From the NCBI RefSeq assembly GCF_012844365.1, contig NZ_CP051626.1, forward strand, positions 2,294,001-2,358,000: 64,000 bases of DNA. Reading direction: 5' to 3'. Shown piece after piece: positions 35,781 to 44,840 of this stretch (position 1 is its first letter; the number at the start of each line of letters is the position of its first letter). The notes under the pieces were generated by a model, which saw only the letters and a list, made by a program, of their open reading frames with translations, searched no databases and was not told where the DNA came from. The position numbers and the translations under genes are program-made. The stretch comes from Brevibacterium sp. 'Marine' (GTDB taxonomy: Bacteria; Actinomycetota; Actinomycetes; Actinomycetales; Brevibacteriaceae).

Positions 35781-37583
35781 ATGACCGATGTGTCCGCAAA
35801 CGACGAAACCACTCCGAGATTCTCCGAACTGGGACTCCACCCGCTCGTGCTCAAGGCCGTAGAGGCACAGGGCTACGAGATCCCCACACCCATCCAGGCC
35901 GAGACCATCCCGACCCTCCTGTCGGGCCGTGACGTCATCGGTCTCGCCCAGACCGGAACCGGAAAGACCGCGGCCTTCGCCCTGCCGGCTCTGTCCGACC
36001 TCGCCGAGGCGGGGCGCGCTGAGGACGGCCCGTTCGCTCTCGTCCTCACCCCCACTCGCGAACTCGCGATCCAGGTCGCCGAGGCGTTCACCTCCTATGC
36101 CACGGAACTTCCCGACTTCTCCGTGCTCCCGATCTACGGCGGACAGGCCTACGGCCCGCAGCTGGCGGGTCTGCGCCGTGGTGCGCAGGTCGTCGTGGGC
36201 ACTCCGGGTCGTGTCATCGACCACCTGAAGAAGGGTTCGCTCAAGCTCGGCAGCCTGCGTCACCTCATCCTCGACGAGGCCGACGAGATGCTCAAGATGG
36301 GCTTCGCCGAAGACATCGAAGAGATCTTCAGCCAGGTCGGTGAGGACCGTCAGGTCGCTCTGTTCTCGGCCACCATGCCGACCTCGATCCACCGGATCAC
36401 CGGCAAGTACCTGGACGACCCGCAGGAAGTTCGGGTCGCTGCGAAGTCGCAGACCGGCGCGAATATCCGCCAGCGCTACTTCATGGTCCAGCATTCGCAC
36501 AAGCTCGACGCTCTGACCCGCATCCTCGAGGTCGAGGAGTACGAGGGCATCATTATGTTCGTGCGCACGAAGCAGGCCACCGAGGAACTGGCCGAGAAGC
36601 TGCGCGCCCGCGGATTCAAGACCGCCGCGATCAACGGCGACATCCCCCAGCAGGCACGTGAGCGCACGATCGACATGCTGCGCGAAGGCAAGATCGACAT
36701 CCTCGTCGCCACCGACGTCGCCGCCCGCGGTCTCGACGTCGAACGCATCACCTTGGTCGTCAACTACGACATCCCGCACGACACCGAGTCCTACGTCCAC
36801 CGCATCGGTCGCACCGGTCGTGCCGGACGTTCCGGTGAGGCGATCCTCTTCGTCACCCCGCGGGAACAGCGCATGCTCGGCTCGATCGAGCGCGCCACGA
36901 AGCAGAAGGTCGAACCGCTGACCCTGCCCAGCGTCGAGGAGCTGACGAACACTCGGGTCGAGAAGTTCACGAAGCGCATCGACGATGTGCTCGCTACCAC
37001 CGAACTGTCCGAACTCACCGAGGTCATCGAGGCGTACTCGCTCTCCCGCGACGTGCCGGCCTCGAACATCGCGGCCGCTCTCGCGTCCCTCGTCCTCGAG
37101 TCGAATACGCTCAAGGCCGAGCCGATGCCCGAGCCGGCGCGCCGTCAGGGCCGTGACCGCGACCGCGATGGTGGTCGTGACGGCGGTCGTCCGGGCCGCG
37201 GCGGACGCGCCCGCGATGAGAACATGACGACCTACCGTCTGGCCCTGGGGCGCAACGAGCGTCTCCAGCCGGGCGCCGTGGTCGGAGCGATCGCGAACGA
37301 AGGCGGAATCACCTCGAAGCAGATCGGCCATATCGACATCCGTTCGAACCATACGCTCGTCGACCTGCCCAAGGACCTCGATCCGTCGGTGCTGCGCAAG
37401 CTCTCCCACACCGAGATCCAGGGCCGTCCCATCGACATCCGTCCGGATTCGGGTCGCCCGGGACGCCCGTTCAAGAAGCGCAACTTCGACAAGCAGCCCG
37501 GTGACGGCCGCAACTTCCGCGGTGATCGCCGGGGCGGCAAGAAGTTCGGCGGGCGGGGCGACCGTCCCCGCGACCGCTACTGA
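35781..37583 (+). CDS. DEAD-box ATP-dependent RNA helicase (CsdA/DeaD-like)
   Basis: The product unwinds RNA in ribosome assembly and mRNA turnover, often at low temperature. Motifs in order: Q motif (GYEIPTPIQAETIP), I (AQTGTGKTAAF), Ia (TPTRELAIQV), Ib (VGTPGRVIDH), II (LDEADEML), III (FSATMP), IV (IIMFVRTK), V (ATDVAARGLDVE) and VI (YVHRIGRTGRAGRSG). The C-terminal part has a DbpA-like RNA-binding domain (YRLALGRNERLQPGAVVGAIANEGGI) and a basic Arg/Gly-rich tail. The 600-residue length fits. A strong terminator follows. Confidence 0.95.
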   Translation: MTDVSANDETTPRFSELGLHPLVLKAVEAQGYEIPTPIQAETIPTLLSGRDVIGLAQTGTGKTAAFALPALSDLAEAGRAEDGPFALVLTPTRELAIQVAEAFTSYATELPDFSVLPIYGGQAYGPQLAGLRRGAQVVVGTPGRVIDHLKKGSLKLGSLRHLILDEADEMLKMGFAEDIEEIFSQVGEDRQVALFSATMPTSIHRITGKYLDDPQEVRVAAKSQTGANIRQRYFMVQHSHKLDALTRILEVEEYEGIIMFVRTKQATEELAEKLRARGFKTAAINGDIPQQARERTIDMLREGKIDILVATDVAARGLDVERITLVVNYDIPHDTESYVHRIGRTGRAGRSGEAILFVTPREQRMLGSIERATKQKVEPLTLPSVEELTNTRVEKFTKRIDDVLATTELSELTEVIEAYSLSRDVPASNIAAALASLVLESNTLKAEPMPEPARRQGRDRDRDGGRDGGRPGRGGRARDENMTTYRLALGRNERLQPGAVVGAIANEGGITSKQIGHIDIRSNHTLVDLPKDLDPSVLRKLSHTEIQGRPIDIRPDSGRPGRPFKKRNFDKQPGDGRNFRGDRRGGKKFGGRGDRPRDRY

Positions 37584-37656
37584 TCCGATCGCGTCATGAC
37601 CGTGACTCCCCCGGAGTCGTGAGAACGGTGAAGCGCCGATCCGGCCGAAACCATGA

Positions 37657-37691
37657 CGAGGGCCCCGCAGCAAGATGCTGCGGGGCCCTCG
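37657..37691 (+). terminator. Strong hairpin terminator after the helicase gene
   Basis: CGAGGGCCCCGCAGCA and TGCTGCGGGGCCCTCG are perfectly complementary over 16 bp with a 3-nt loop, about 75 nt past the stop, between convergent helicase and uppS genes. The sequence 37692-37766 adds nothing else. Confidence 0.85.
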
Positions 37692-37766
37692 TCGTCAGCA
37701 GAGTGGAACGGGCCGGCCGAGCCTCAGAAGCCCGTGGAAGCTGCGACTCAGTCCTCAGCCTTCGCG

Positions 37767-38543
37767 TCAGGCAGTGGGCGTATCGACGGCGCCGCCGAAG
37801 CGACGGTCGCGGCGGGCGTACTCCTCGATCGCCGCCCACAAGGTGCGCCGGTCGACATCGGGCCACAGCACGTCCTGGAAGACCATTTCGGCATAGGCGG
37901 ACTGCCAGAGCAGGAAGTTCGAGGTCCGCTGCTCCCCCGATGACCGAATGAACAGGTCGACGTCGGGCACGAGGGGTGCGTAGAGGCGGGAGCGGACGGT
38001 CTTCTCCGAGACCTTGCCGGGCTTGAGCTTCCCGGCGGCCACCTCGGCGGTGATCTCATTGATCGCGTCGACGATCTCGGACCGTCCGCCGTAGTTGACG
38101 CAGAACTGGAGCACCAGTCCCGTGTTGTGCTTCGTCATCTCGGCGGCGGTCTCGAGCTCGTCGATGACCGAACGCCACAGGCGACCGCGCCGCCCGGACC
38201 ACACGATGCGCACGCCGAGTGCGTTGAGCTCATCGCGTCGGCGACGGATGACGTCGCGATTGAAGCCCATGAGGAATCGCACCTCTTCGGGTGAGCGCTT
38301 CCAGTTCTCGGTCGAGAACGCATACGCCGACAGATAGTCCACGCCGATCTCGATCGCGCCGTGGATGACGTCGAGCAGCGACGCCTCACCGGCCTTGTGC
38401 CCTTCCGTACGCGCCAGCCCCCGCTGATTCGCCCACCGACCGTTGCCGTCCATGACGATCGCGACGTGCCTGGGCACGAACTTCGCGTCGATGCGCGGAG
38501 GTGTCGCTCCGCTGGGGTGGGCCGGTGGTGCGGGGTAGCTCAT
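37767..38543 (-). CDS. uppS: Isoprenyl (undecaprenyl/decaprenyl) diphosphate synthase
   Basis: This cis-prenyltransferase condenses isopentenyl diphosphates to make the lipid carrier for cell-wall synthesis. Signatures are [27 protein letters not shown] (catalytic Asp in MDGNGRW), [15 protein letters not shown], and the C-terminal [27 protein letters not shown]. The exact chain length cannot be told. The ATG at 38543 overlaps the recO stop by ATGA. Order recO-uppS is conserved in Actinobacteria. Confidence 0.94.
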   Translation of the reverse strand: MSYPAPPAHPSGATPPRIDAKFVPRHVAIVMDGNGRWANQRGLARTEGHKAGEASLLDVIHGAIEIGVDYLSAYAFSTENWKRSPEEVRFLMGFNRDVIRRRRDELNALGVRIVWSGRRGRLWRSVIDELETAAEMTKHNTGLVLQFCVNYGGRSEIVDAINEITAEVAAGKLKPGKVSEKTVRSRLYAPLVPDVDLFIRSSGEQRTSNFLLWQSAYAEMVFQDVLWPDVDRRTLWAAIEEYARRDRRFGGAVDTPTA

Positions 38544-39268
38544 GTGCTCTCCAGAACTCTTAAAGATCGGATATTGCGCTCGAGGTGCCACGACACCCAG
38601 TCCGAGACCAGCTTCGACCCGTCGATCTGATCGTGCAGGTCTGAGTCCTCGGCCCGCCCCCAGTCACCGGACAGAAGCGCGGCCATATGTTCGAGCGCAT
38701 CGGTGTCGGGCAGCGCCGCCCCCGAGGGACGACAGTTCGTGCACACGGCCCCGCCCAGTGCTGCGGAGAACGCCCGGTGAGGTCCGGGGCTCCCGCACTG
38801 GGCGCAGTCGAGCAGGCTCGGTGCCCACCCGGCCACGGACATCGCGCGCAGCAGGTACGCATCCAGCGACAGCCTCGGCGGGTGTTCGCGATTGCACAGC
38901 GAGCGGATCGCGGACACGAGGAGGAGGAAATGCGTGCGCGACTGGGGTTCGGCTTCGGTGATGCTGCGTGCCGTCTCGGCCATCACCGAGGCGGCCGAAT
39001 AGACATCGAAGTCTGTGGCGATTCCGCGGGCGAAGGGTTCGATGAGTTCGACCTGGGTGACGATGTCGAGGCTGCGGCCGACATGGCATTGCAGATCGAC
39101 GAGCATAAAGGGTTCGAGGCGGGAGCCGAACCGTGATTTCGTCCGTCGCACCCCCTTCGCGACCGCGCGGATGAGGCCGTGGCTGCGAGTGAGCACGGTG
39201 ACGATGCGGTCGGCTTCGCCGAGCTTGTGCCCGCCGAGCACGATGCCTTCATCACGATAGTTGTGCAC
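38540..39268 (-). CDS. recO: DNA repair protein RecO
   Basis: RecO loads RecA onto single-stranded DNA in the RecFOR pathway. The N-terminal OB domain reads [46 protein letters not shown], and a C-terminal helical domain carries the zinc-like CAQCG and CTNC pairs. I take the GTG at 39268, which places the family motif at the N-terminus. GATAAT lies 6 nt before it, suggesting a leaderless mRNA. A TTG at 39286 is the alternative. It is coupled to uppS. Confidence 0.9.
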   Translation of the reverse strand: MHNYRDEGIVLGGHKLGEADRIVTVLTRSHGLIRAVAKGVRRTKSRFGSRLEPFMLVDLQCHVGRSLDIVTQVELIEPFARGIATDFDVYSAASVMAETARSITEAEPQSRTHFLLLVSAIRSLCNREHPPRLSLDAYLLRAMSVAGWAPSLLDCAQCGSPGPHRAFSAALGGAVCTNCRPSGAALPDTDALEHMAALLSGDWGRAEDSDLHDQIDGSKLVSDWVSWHLERNIRSLRVLEST

Positions 39269-39354
39269 TCGCCCATTATCGCTCAAGCGCGGCGGGGAAT
39301 CATCCCGCCGCGCTTAGGCGACTGCTGTGAGATCGGCCGCCGAGGCGATGGTGC

Positions 39355-41130
39355 TCAGGCTTGGCGGTCCCGGTCACGGTCACGGGCGGCGCGGTTGACG
39401 GCCGAGACGACGGCCTTGAGCGAGGCCTTCGTGATGTTCGGGTGCAGTCCCGCGCCCCACACGACGCGGTCTTCGACGGCGAGTTCGACATAGGCAGCGG
39501 CGTTGGTGTCGGCGCCGGAGCCGATGGCGTGCTCGGAGTAGTCCTGGAGACGGACGTCGACGTCGAACTGGTCGATGAGGATCTTCACGAGCGCGTCGAT
39601 CGGTCCGTTGCCGCGTCCTTCGTAGGTGCGTTCCTGGCCATCGACGATGAGGTCGACCTCGATGCGCTCGGCCGACGAGCCGGCAGCGTCGACGTTGCCC
39701 GACTCGGTGCGCAGACCGACGATCTGGAAGCGGCCCCACGCCTTCTCGGGGTCGTCGGCGGGCAGGTATTCGTAGTTGAAGATGCGGCGGATCTCTTCGG
39801 CGGTGACCTCACCGCCGGCCTCGGTGTGCTGCTGCACGGCGCGGGAGAATTCGACCTGCATGCGACGCGGCAGGTCGAGTCCGTGCTCGCTCTTGAGCAG
39901 GTAGGTCACTCCGCCCTTGCCGGACTGCGAGTTCACACGGATGATCGCCTCGTAGGACCGGCCCAGGTCCTTCGGGTCGACCGGCAGGTAGGGCATGTCC
40001 CATTCCATGAGGTCGACCGGGGTGCCCTGAGCGTTCGCTTTCTTCTCTCGATCGGCGAAGGCCTTGTTGATCGCGTCCTGGTGCGAGCCCGAGAACGAGG
40101 TGAAGACGAGGTCGCCGCCGTAGGGGTGGCGTTCGTGGACGCCGATCTGGTTGCATTCGGTGACGGTGTGGATGACTTCGTCGATGTCGGAGAAGTCGAG
40201 CTCCGGATCGATGCCCTGGGTGTACAGGTTGAGGGCGACGGTGACGAGGTCGAGGTTTCCGGTGCGCTCACCGTTGCCGAACAGGCAGCCTTCGATCCGG
40301 TCGGCGCCGGCCATCATCCCCATCTCCGCCGCGGCCACGCCGGTGCCCCGGTCGTTGTGCGGGTGGAGGGACACGGCCACCTCGTCGCGGTAGGGCATAT
40401 TGCGGCAGAACCATTCGATCTGGTCCGCATACGTGTTCGGGGTTCCTCGTTCGACGGTGGCAGGCAGGTTGACGACGGTTTCGCGACCGTCGGCGGGCTG
40501 CCACATGTCGAGGACGCTGCCGACGATGTCGAGGGCGAACTCGGGTTCGGTGTCGACGAAGATCTCCGGCGAGTACTGGTAGCCGAAGTCCGCATCGGAC
40601 AGCAGCGTCTCGGCGTGCTTCATCACGGCCTGAGTGCCCTGCAGCGCGATATCGCGGGTCTGATCGAAGCCGTCACCGTCGAAGCCGAAGACGACCTTGC
40701 GGAAGACCGGAGCCGTCGCATTGTAGAGGTGCACGGTGGGCATCTTCGCGCCGACGAGGGATTCGACGGTGCGTTCGATGAGGTCCTCTCGAGCCTGCGT
40801 GAGCACGGAGATGCGGACGTCATCGGGGATCGCATCCTGTTCGATGATCTCGCGGACGAAGTCGAAGTCGACCTGGCTGGCCGCGGGGAATCCGACCTCG
40901 ATCTCCTTGAACCCGAGCCGCACGAGCAGATCGAACATCTTGCGTTTGCGGTCGGGCGTCATCGGGTCGATGAGCGCCTGATTGCCGTCGCGCAGGTCGG
41001 TGCTCAGCCAGCGAGGCGCCTTGCTGATGATCTGATCCGGCCAGGTGCGATCGCGCATATCCAGCGCGATGCGGTCCTGGAACGACTTGTACTTGCCGAA
41101 CGGCATCGGAGTTGGCTTCTGCAGTTTCAT
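39355..41130 (-). CDS. leuA: 2-isopropylmalate synthase (long form)
   Basis: The product condenses acetyl-CoA and 2-ketoisovalerate, the committed step of leucine synthesis, and is feedback-inhibited by leucine. At 591 residues it is the actinobacterial long form. The TIM barrel starts with [21 protein letters not shown], and [19 protein letters not shown] supplies metal histidines. The C-terminal LeuA dimer/allosteric domain ([31 protein letters not shown]) is present. The ATG at 41130 has AGAGGA upstream. A leader peptide with three Leu codons and a hairpin lie in the 5' region, so attenuation by leucine supply is likely. Confidence 0.96.
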   Translation of the reverse strand: MKLQKPTPMPFGKYKSFQDRIALDMRDRTWPDQIISKAPRWLSTDLRDGNQALIDPMTPDRKRKMFDLLVRLGFKEIEVGFPAASQVDFDFVREIIEQDAIPDDVRISVLTQAREDLIERTVESLVGAKMPTVHLYNATAPVFRKVVFGFDGDGFDQTRDIALQGTQAVMKHAETLLSDADFGYQYSPEIFVDTEPEFALDIVGSVLDMWQPADGRETVVNLPATVERGTPNTYADQIEWFCRNMPYRDEVAVSLHPHNDRGTGVAAAEMGMMAGADRIEGCLFGNGERTGNLDLVTVALNLYTQGIDPELDFSDIDEVIHTVTECNQIGVHERHPYGGDLVFTSFSGSHQDAINKAFADREKKANAQGTPVDLMEWDMPYLPVDPKDLGRSYEAIIRVNSQSGKGGVTYLLKSEHGLDLPRRMQVEFSRAVQQHTEAGGEVTAEEIRRIFNYEYLPADDPEKAWGRFQIVGLRTESGNVDAAGSSAERIEVDLIVDGQERTYEGRGNGPIDALVKILIDQFDVDVRLQDYSEHAIGSGADTNAAAYVELAVEDRVVWGAGLHPNITKASLKAVVSAVNRAARDRDRDRQA

Positions 41131-41178
41131 TGTTCCTCTAACTTAAGTTTCTCAGCGCTTGACCAGCATACGAGGACT

Positions 41179-41216
41179 CCGCGACGAGCGTGCTGTCCGT
41201 TCAGGACTCGTCGCGG
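41179..41216 (-). promoter_or_regulatory. Attenuator-like stem-loop in the leuA leader
   Basis: Arms CCGCGACGA (41208-41216) and TCGTCGCGG (41179-41187) are perfectly complementary over 9 bp around a 20-nt loop. The 5' arm overlaps codons 10-13 of the leader peptide, so ribosome position on the Leu codons would change folding. No terminator T-run follows. Confidence 0.55.
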
Positions 41217-41245
41217 CAAGGAAGGAGGAGGATCCTGTGAGCCAC
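41201..41245 (-). CDS. leuA leader peptide VAHRILLLPCRDES with three Leu codons
   Basis: A 14-codon frame (GTG at 41245, TGA ending at 41201) contains CTC CTC CTT at 41222-41230, three consecutive leucine codons, 70 nt before leuA. A purine-rich GGAGGGGG sits upstream, although its spacing to the GTG is long. Ribosome stalling on the Leu codons when Leu-tRNA is scarce would disturb the overlapping hairpin. Confidence 0.6.
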   Translation of the reverse strand: MAHRILLLPCRDES

Positions 41246-41350
41246 ACGGCCACCGTAGTCCCCCTCCCTCGTTGCGTCCGAATCCGGTCCACATCCTGAG
41301 AACGCCGAGGCGACACCGCCCGATCCTCCGCCGCCCTGTCTGAGGCCGCC

Positions 41351-42571
41351 CTATTTGAGGAAGTCGACCGAGGCGCGGCGGACGTTGAAGCCGACTCCGG
41401 TGTCGTCGGACTTGCAGGTCATGCCCTCCCTGCTGGAGGTGCAGGTCATTCCCTCAGCGGAGATCGAGTCCCCGTAGCCGAGGACGCGTGCCGGGCCGTT
41501 GCTCTCGGGAGCGTCGAGGCAGGAGAATCCCGCGCCGTCCCTGTTCGCCACGACGATGGAGCCCCAGTCGTCGAGTCGGCAGTCGTCGGGCTTCTCCGGT
41601 GGTGAGAACTCGTAGTCCTTGATCACGCAGCGAGCCCGTTCGGAGTCGATGGTGCAGGCGATGTTGCCCGACGGAGAGGCGAAGCTCTCCTCGGCGACGG
41701 GAGCCGTCGAACTGCCGGAATCGGACGGCTCGGGATCATCGGTCTGACCGATCGAGGGTTCGTCCGTGGGCCCGACCGTGGTGGTGTCCTCCCCCTGAGT
41801 GGAGTCCCAGACGATATAGCCGACGATGCCGAGGGCGAGGATGAGCGCGATGGCCGCAAGCACCCAGAGCCACGCGGGGACCTTCTTCGTGTCTCCGCGC
41901 CGACCATAGGGATCGTGCGGGCCGCCCGGATTCCCCGGACCGCCGGGCCCGCCAGGCCCACCCGGCCCGCCGGGCCCACCAGGTCCCCCGGAACCGGCAG
42001 GTCCGCCCGGCCCATAGCCGGCGGCATAGCCTGCGGGGGCGGCGTACGCGGGAGCGTGGCCGGCCTGCCCGTAACCGGGGCCACCGGGACGACTGGTGCC
42101 GGGCTGAGCGTGATCGGGCACCCCCGGCAACTGCACCGGCCCGGTGGACTGCGGTTGCGGTGCCGGGGCCTGACCTGCGGCACCGAATTCGCCGCCCCAC
42201 TGTCCCTGATGGGGGTGGGGTGCGGGCTGCGGGTTCCACTGCTTCGGAGCCGAGGGCGCCTCAGCAGCGGCGATGTCGTCGGAGTTCACTTTGCGCGGCG
42301 CGGCCGGCAGTCCGCCGGTCTCATATCCTTCGGCGGCGGCGAGCCCGCGCAGCTCTTCGAGGCTGAGAACCTCGGTGGCATCGGTGCCGTCGGATTCGAC
42401 CATCGACCGCAGCCTCTGAAGCTCTGCGGGGGTCAGCGCTTGGGTGGAGCCATCGGCCGCGGAATCATCCTCGCCGATGAACAACTGGGTTGTGATCGAC
42501 TCGGGAGATTCCTCGGCCGGCTTCCGACGCCCGGGGCGCGGAGGATGGTTCGGCACAGGTGGAATGCTCAT
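41351..42571 (-). CDS. Membrane-anchored DUF6636-like protein with Gly/Pro-rich region
   Basis: Function unknown. The 406 residues hold an acidic N-terminal part, a long proline/glycine/glutamine-rich segment including consecutive GGP triplets (about residues 190-220), then one transmembrane helix (VPAWLWVLAAIALILALGIVGYIVWD). An extracellular domain follows with FASPSGNIACTI and several Cys (CVIKDYEF, CRLDD, CLDAPE, CTSS, CKSDD), typical of DUF6636. The ATG at 42571 is chosen because the upstream 13 codons look non-conserved. It is divergent from the L,D-transpeptidase lipoprotein gene. Confidence 0.75.
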   Translation of the reverse strand: MSIPPVPNHPPRPGRRKPAEESPESITTQLFIGEDDSAADGSTQALTPAELQRLRSMVESDGTDATEVLSLEELRGLAAAEGYETGGLPAAPRKVNSDDIAAAEAPSAPKQWNPQPAPHPHQGQWGGEFGAAGQAPAPQPQSTGPVQLPGVPDHAQPGTSRPGGPGYGQAGHAPAYAAPAGYAAGYGPGGPAGSGGPGGPGGPGGPGGPGGPGNPGGPHDPYGRRGDTKKVPAWLWVLAAIALILALGIVGYIVWDSTQGEDTTTVGPTDEPSIGQTDDPEPSDSGSSTAPVAEESFASPSGNIACTIDSERARCVIKDYEFSPPEKPDDCRLDDWGSIVVANRDGAGFSCLDAPESNGPARVLGYGDSISAEGMTCTSSREGMTCKSDDTGVGFNVRRASVDFLK

Positions 42572-42631
42572 GAGGTCATTTTCGCATAGTCGCTGCCGGC
42601 GAGTTCCCATCCCTCATGAGAGGATGGCCGT

Positions 42632-43474
42632 ATGTCCGATGGAGTCCTCAGGCGCGCGGGAGTTCCCGCGCTGCTCGCCTGCGCTCTGCTCGTGACCGCC
42701 TGCGGCGCCGATTCCGACGACGGCACGGACGAGTCCGCGACCGTCGGATCCCCAGGATTCGCCGCGCCCGCGCAGCAGACGAACGTCGGTGATTTCGCGG
42801 CCCCGGCCCAGGATTCTCCCAGCGGAACCGGGCCCGCATCGCCCGCATCCGACGCGTCCGGCGCCGAGGCGACCGGCCCGGTGAATCCCGTTCCTGTCCC
42901 GGGTCTGGCGAAGGAGTACACCGACCAGATCCCGGCAGAGACCTCGCAGGTCCTCGTCGCGACCTCGCCGACGGCCGATTCGGAGAAGTCGAGCCTGAGC
43001 TTCTATGAGTTCACTGACAAGAAGTGGAAGAAGCTCAAGACCTTCGACACCCACAACGGCTCGAAGGGGTGGCTGAAGGACCGCCATGAGGGCGACAAGA
43101 CCACTCCGATCGGTGTGTTCTCGCTCAGCGACGCGGGCGGGTTCAAAGCCGACCCGGGCACCGACCTCCCCTACACCCAGGACGATCGGCTGCCCTCCTC
43201 GGCGACGGTGGCCTATGGGGCGGACTATGCGTCGGTCTTCGACTACATCATCGCCATCGACTACAACCGCAAGCCCGGCACCCCGCCGACGGACAAGACG
43301 CGACCGATGGGCTGGGACAAGGGCGGCGGAATCTGGCTGCACCTCGACCACGATTCGGGCACGAACGGCTGCGTGACCCTCGACGAGGCGGACCTCAAGT
43401 GGATCATGCGCACCCTCGATCCCGAGGCCCATCCGCGCATCGCCATGGGGCCGGCACCCGAGCTGAAGAAATAG
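42632..43474 (+). CDS. L,D-transpeptidase (YkuD) family lipoprotein
   Basis: An N-terminal signal with lipobox (LLVTACG, Cys about residue 24) indicates a membrane-anchored lipoprotein. After a low-complexity linker, the YkuD-like catalytic domain has TTPIGVFSLSDAGGF and the active-site motif HLDHDSGTNGCVTLDEADL with the catalytic His and Cys. Such enzymes make 3-3 crosslinks or attach proteins in peptidoglycan. GAGGAT lies 6 nt before the ATG, so the transcript may be leaderless. Confidence 0.85.
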   Translation: MSDGVLRRAGVPALLACALLVTACGADSDDGTDESATVGSPGFAAPAQQTNVGDFAAPAQDSPSGTGPASPASDASGAEATGPVNPVPVPGLAKEYTDQIPAETSQVLVATSPTADSEKSSLSFYEFTDKKWKKLKTFDTHNGSKGWLKDRHEGDKTTPIGVFSLSDAGGFKADPGTDLPYTQDDRLPSSATVAYGADYASVFDYIIAIDYNRKPGTPPTDKTRPMGWDKGGGIWLHLDHDSGTNGCVTLDEADLKWIMRTLDPEAHPRIAMGPAPELKK

Positions 43475-43505
43475 CCGAGCCGAAGAAGCAGGAGAGCAGG
43501 ATCCC

Positions 43506-44099
43506 GTGCGCCGTCTCATCATCTCCCTCGTCCAGTCGATCAACGGCTCGTTCGCCGAGGACGGCTGGTCGACCGGGGTGTCCACGGACGCTGACTTCCG
43601 GCGCTTCCTCGCCCTGCGCCGCAGCGCGAACGCGATCATCATCGACCGGCGCACCGCGCTCAATCCGCAGCTGCCTGTCATCAACGCCGCCGGCAAAACC
43701 CTGGAGCACACACCCGTGTATGTGCTCACCGAGTCCGATCCGACGTCCCTGCAGGCCGAGCTCGATGCCCGCGGTCTCGACTATCATGCTCAGCATTTCA
43801 GTCCGGACACCATCACCGAGGTGGCCGCCTCCCTGAGCACGGCACCGTCCCCCGAATCGGCACCGACCGACGAGGCGGCACCGACCGACGAGGCGGTGCT
43901 GCTGTGCGAATCGGGCCCGAATCTCGCTTTCCGGCTGCTCGAGCACTATCCGGGCGCGGAACTGCATCTGAGCGTGAGTCCGCGCTATCTCCGCACTCCC
44001 GGCAGCCATTTCTCCGGGCTCGAGGCCGAGATCGACCTGCACCTCATCGATGTCCGCGCGGAGGACGGCCAGGTCTTCCTCCGCTATGATCGCGCCTGA
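43506..44099 (+). CDS. RibD C-terminal / dihydrofolate-reductase-like protein
   Basis: The 197-residue protein begins RRLIISLVQSINGSFAEDGWSTGVSTDADFRRFLALR, matching the RibD C-terminal reductase fold, and contains ANAIIIDRRTALNPQLP and a later ELHLSVSPRYL strand. Such proteins bind NADPH; the substrate is unknown. It has a GTG start 31 nt after the transpeptidase stop. An 18-bp in-frame tandem duplication (43860-43895) repeats APTDEA in the middle of the chain. Confidence 0.7.
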   Translation: MRRLIISLVQSINGSFAEDGWSTGVSTDADFRRFLALRRSANAIIIDRRTALNPQLPVINAAGKTLEHTPVYVLTESDPTSLQAELDARGLDYHAQHFSPDTITEVAASLSTAPSPESAPTDEAAPTDEAVLLCESGPNLAFRLLEHYPGAELHLSVSPRYLRTPGSHFSGLEAEIDLHLIDVRAEDGQVFLRYDRA

Positions 44100-44108
44100 G
44101 CCGGACGC

Positions 44109-44783
44109 TCAGCCGGCCGAGGTTCCCTCGTTCGCGCGGATCTCCGTGCTCACGTCGAAGCGATCGGGTGAGTCGAGGATCGCGGTGAGGGCATCGGCCA
44201 CCTCGGCGAGGGGGACGGTGTCGACTCCCCCGGCCAGGTCATTGCGATCATCGCCGCCGATGGGGGCCATGATCCGCAGTTCGCGGAAGGCCACGCCCGT
44301 CGATTCCGCCGCGGCGACCTCGATGAGCATCTTCTGCGCGGCACCGAAGACGCTGATCGCCCCGGACCCGGCGAGAGCCTCGACGCTGGCGACGCCGTTG
44401 AGGGCCAGGTGGACGAAACCCTGGTCTCCGCTCTTCCGGCCCGACGCCAGGGACTGCGAGAGCGCACAGGCGGTGAAGTGCCCGCGCAGGTAGGAGTCAT
44501 AGTCCGCATCGAACTTCGCCAGACCTCGGTCGAGCACCGGTTCGTCGATGTACCACCCGCCGATGGCGGCGATGACGGCATCGACCGGCGGCAGGCCGGC
44601 GGTGGCGAGCGCCGCGGTGACCGCCTCCGGTTCGTCCACCCAGTCCGGCACGGTCACAGGTGTGTAGGCCGTCTTCGTATCCGGAGGGCGGCGGACGATC
44701 CCGGTGACTGTGTGGTGCGGACCGAGCAGCTGGGCGAGTCCGGTTCCGACGTGGCCGGAGGCGCCGAAGAGGAGGATGTGCAT
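44109..44783 (-). CDS. SDR/NAD(P)-binding protein of unknown substrate
   Basis: The product starts MHILLFGASGHVGTGLAQLL, a Rossmann GxxGxxG-type motif, and includes VDAVIAAIGGWYIDEPVLDRGLAKFDADYDSYLRGHF, SVFGAAQKMLIEVAAAE and a VPLAEVADALTAIL segment, typical of atypical short-chain dehydrogenases. There is no clear YxxxK. Its role is unknown. TAGACT lies 6 nt before the ATG, consistent with a leaderless transcript. It is convergent with the RibD-like gene. Confidence 0.75.
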   Translation of the reverse strand: MHILLFGASGHVGTGLAQLLGPHHTVTGIVRRPPDTKTAYTPVTVPDWVDEPEAVTAALATAGLPPVDAVIAAIGGWYIDEPVLDRGLAKFDADYDSYLRGHFTACALSQSLASGRKSGDQGFVHLALNGVASVEALAGSGAISVFGAAQKMLIEVAAAESTGVAFRELRIMAPIGGDDRNDLAGGVDTVPLAEVADALTAILDSPDRFDVSTEIRANEGTSAG

Positions 44784-44840
44784 GACGGCAGTCTATGTCC
44801 CGTCCGCGTCGGCGACCCACCTCCTCAGTGGAGGACAGCG

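Noticed and set aside
41930..41995. The (GGP)n run in the 41351-42571 gene as a collagen-like domain or a phase-variable repeat
   Set aside because: Codons vary between units and the run is short. It fits the general Pro/Gly-rich linker of this protein, with no sign of frame instability.
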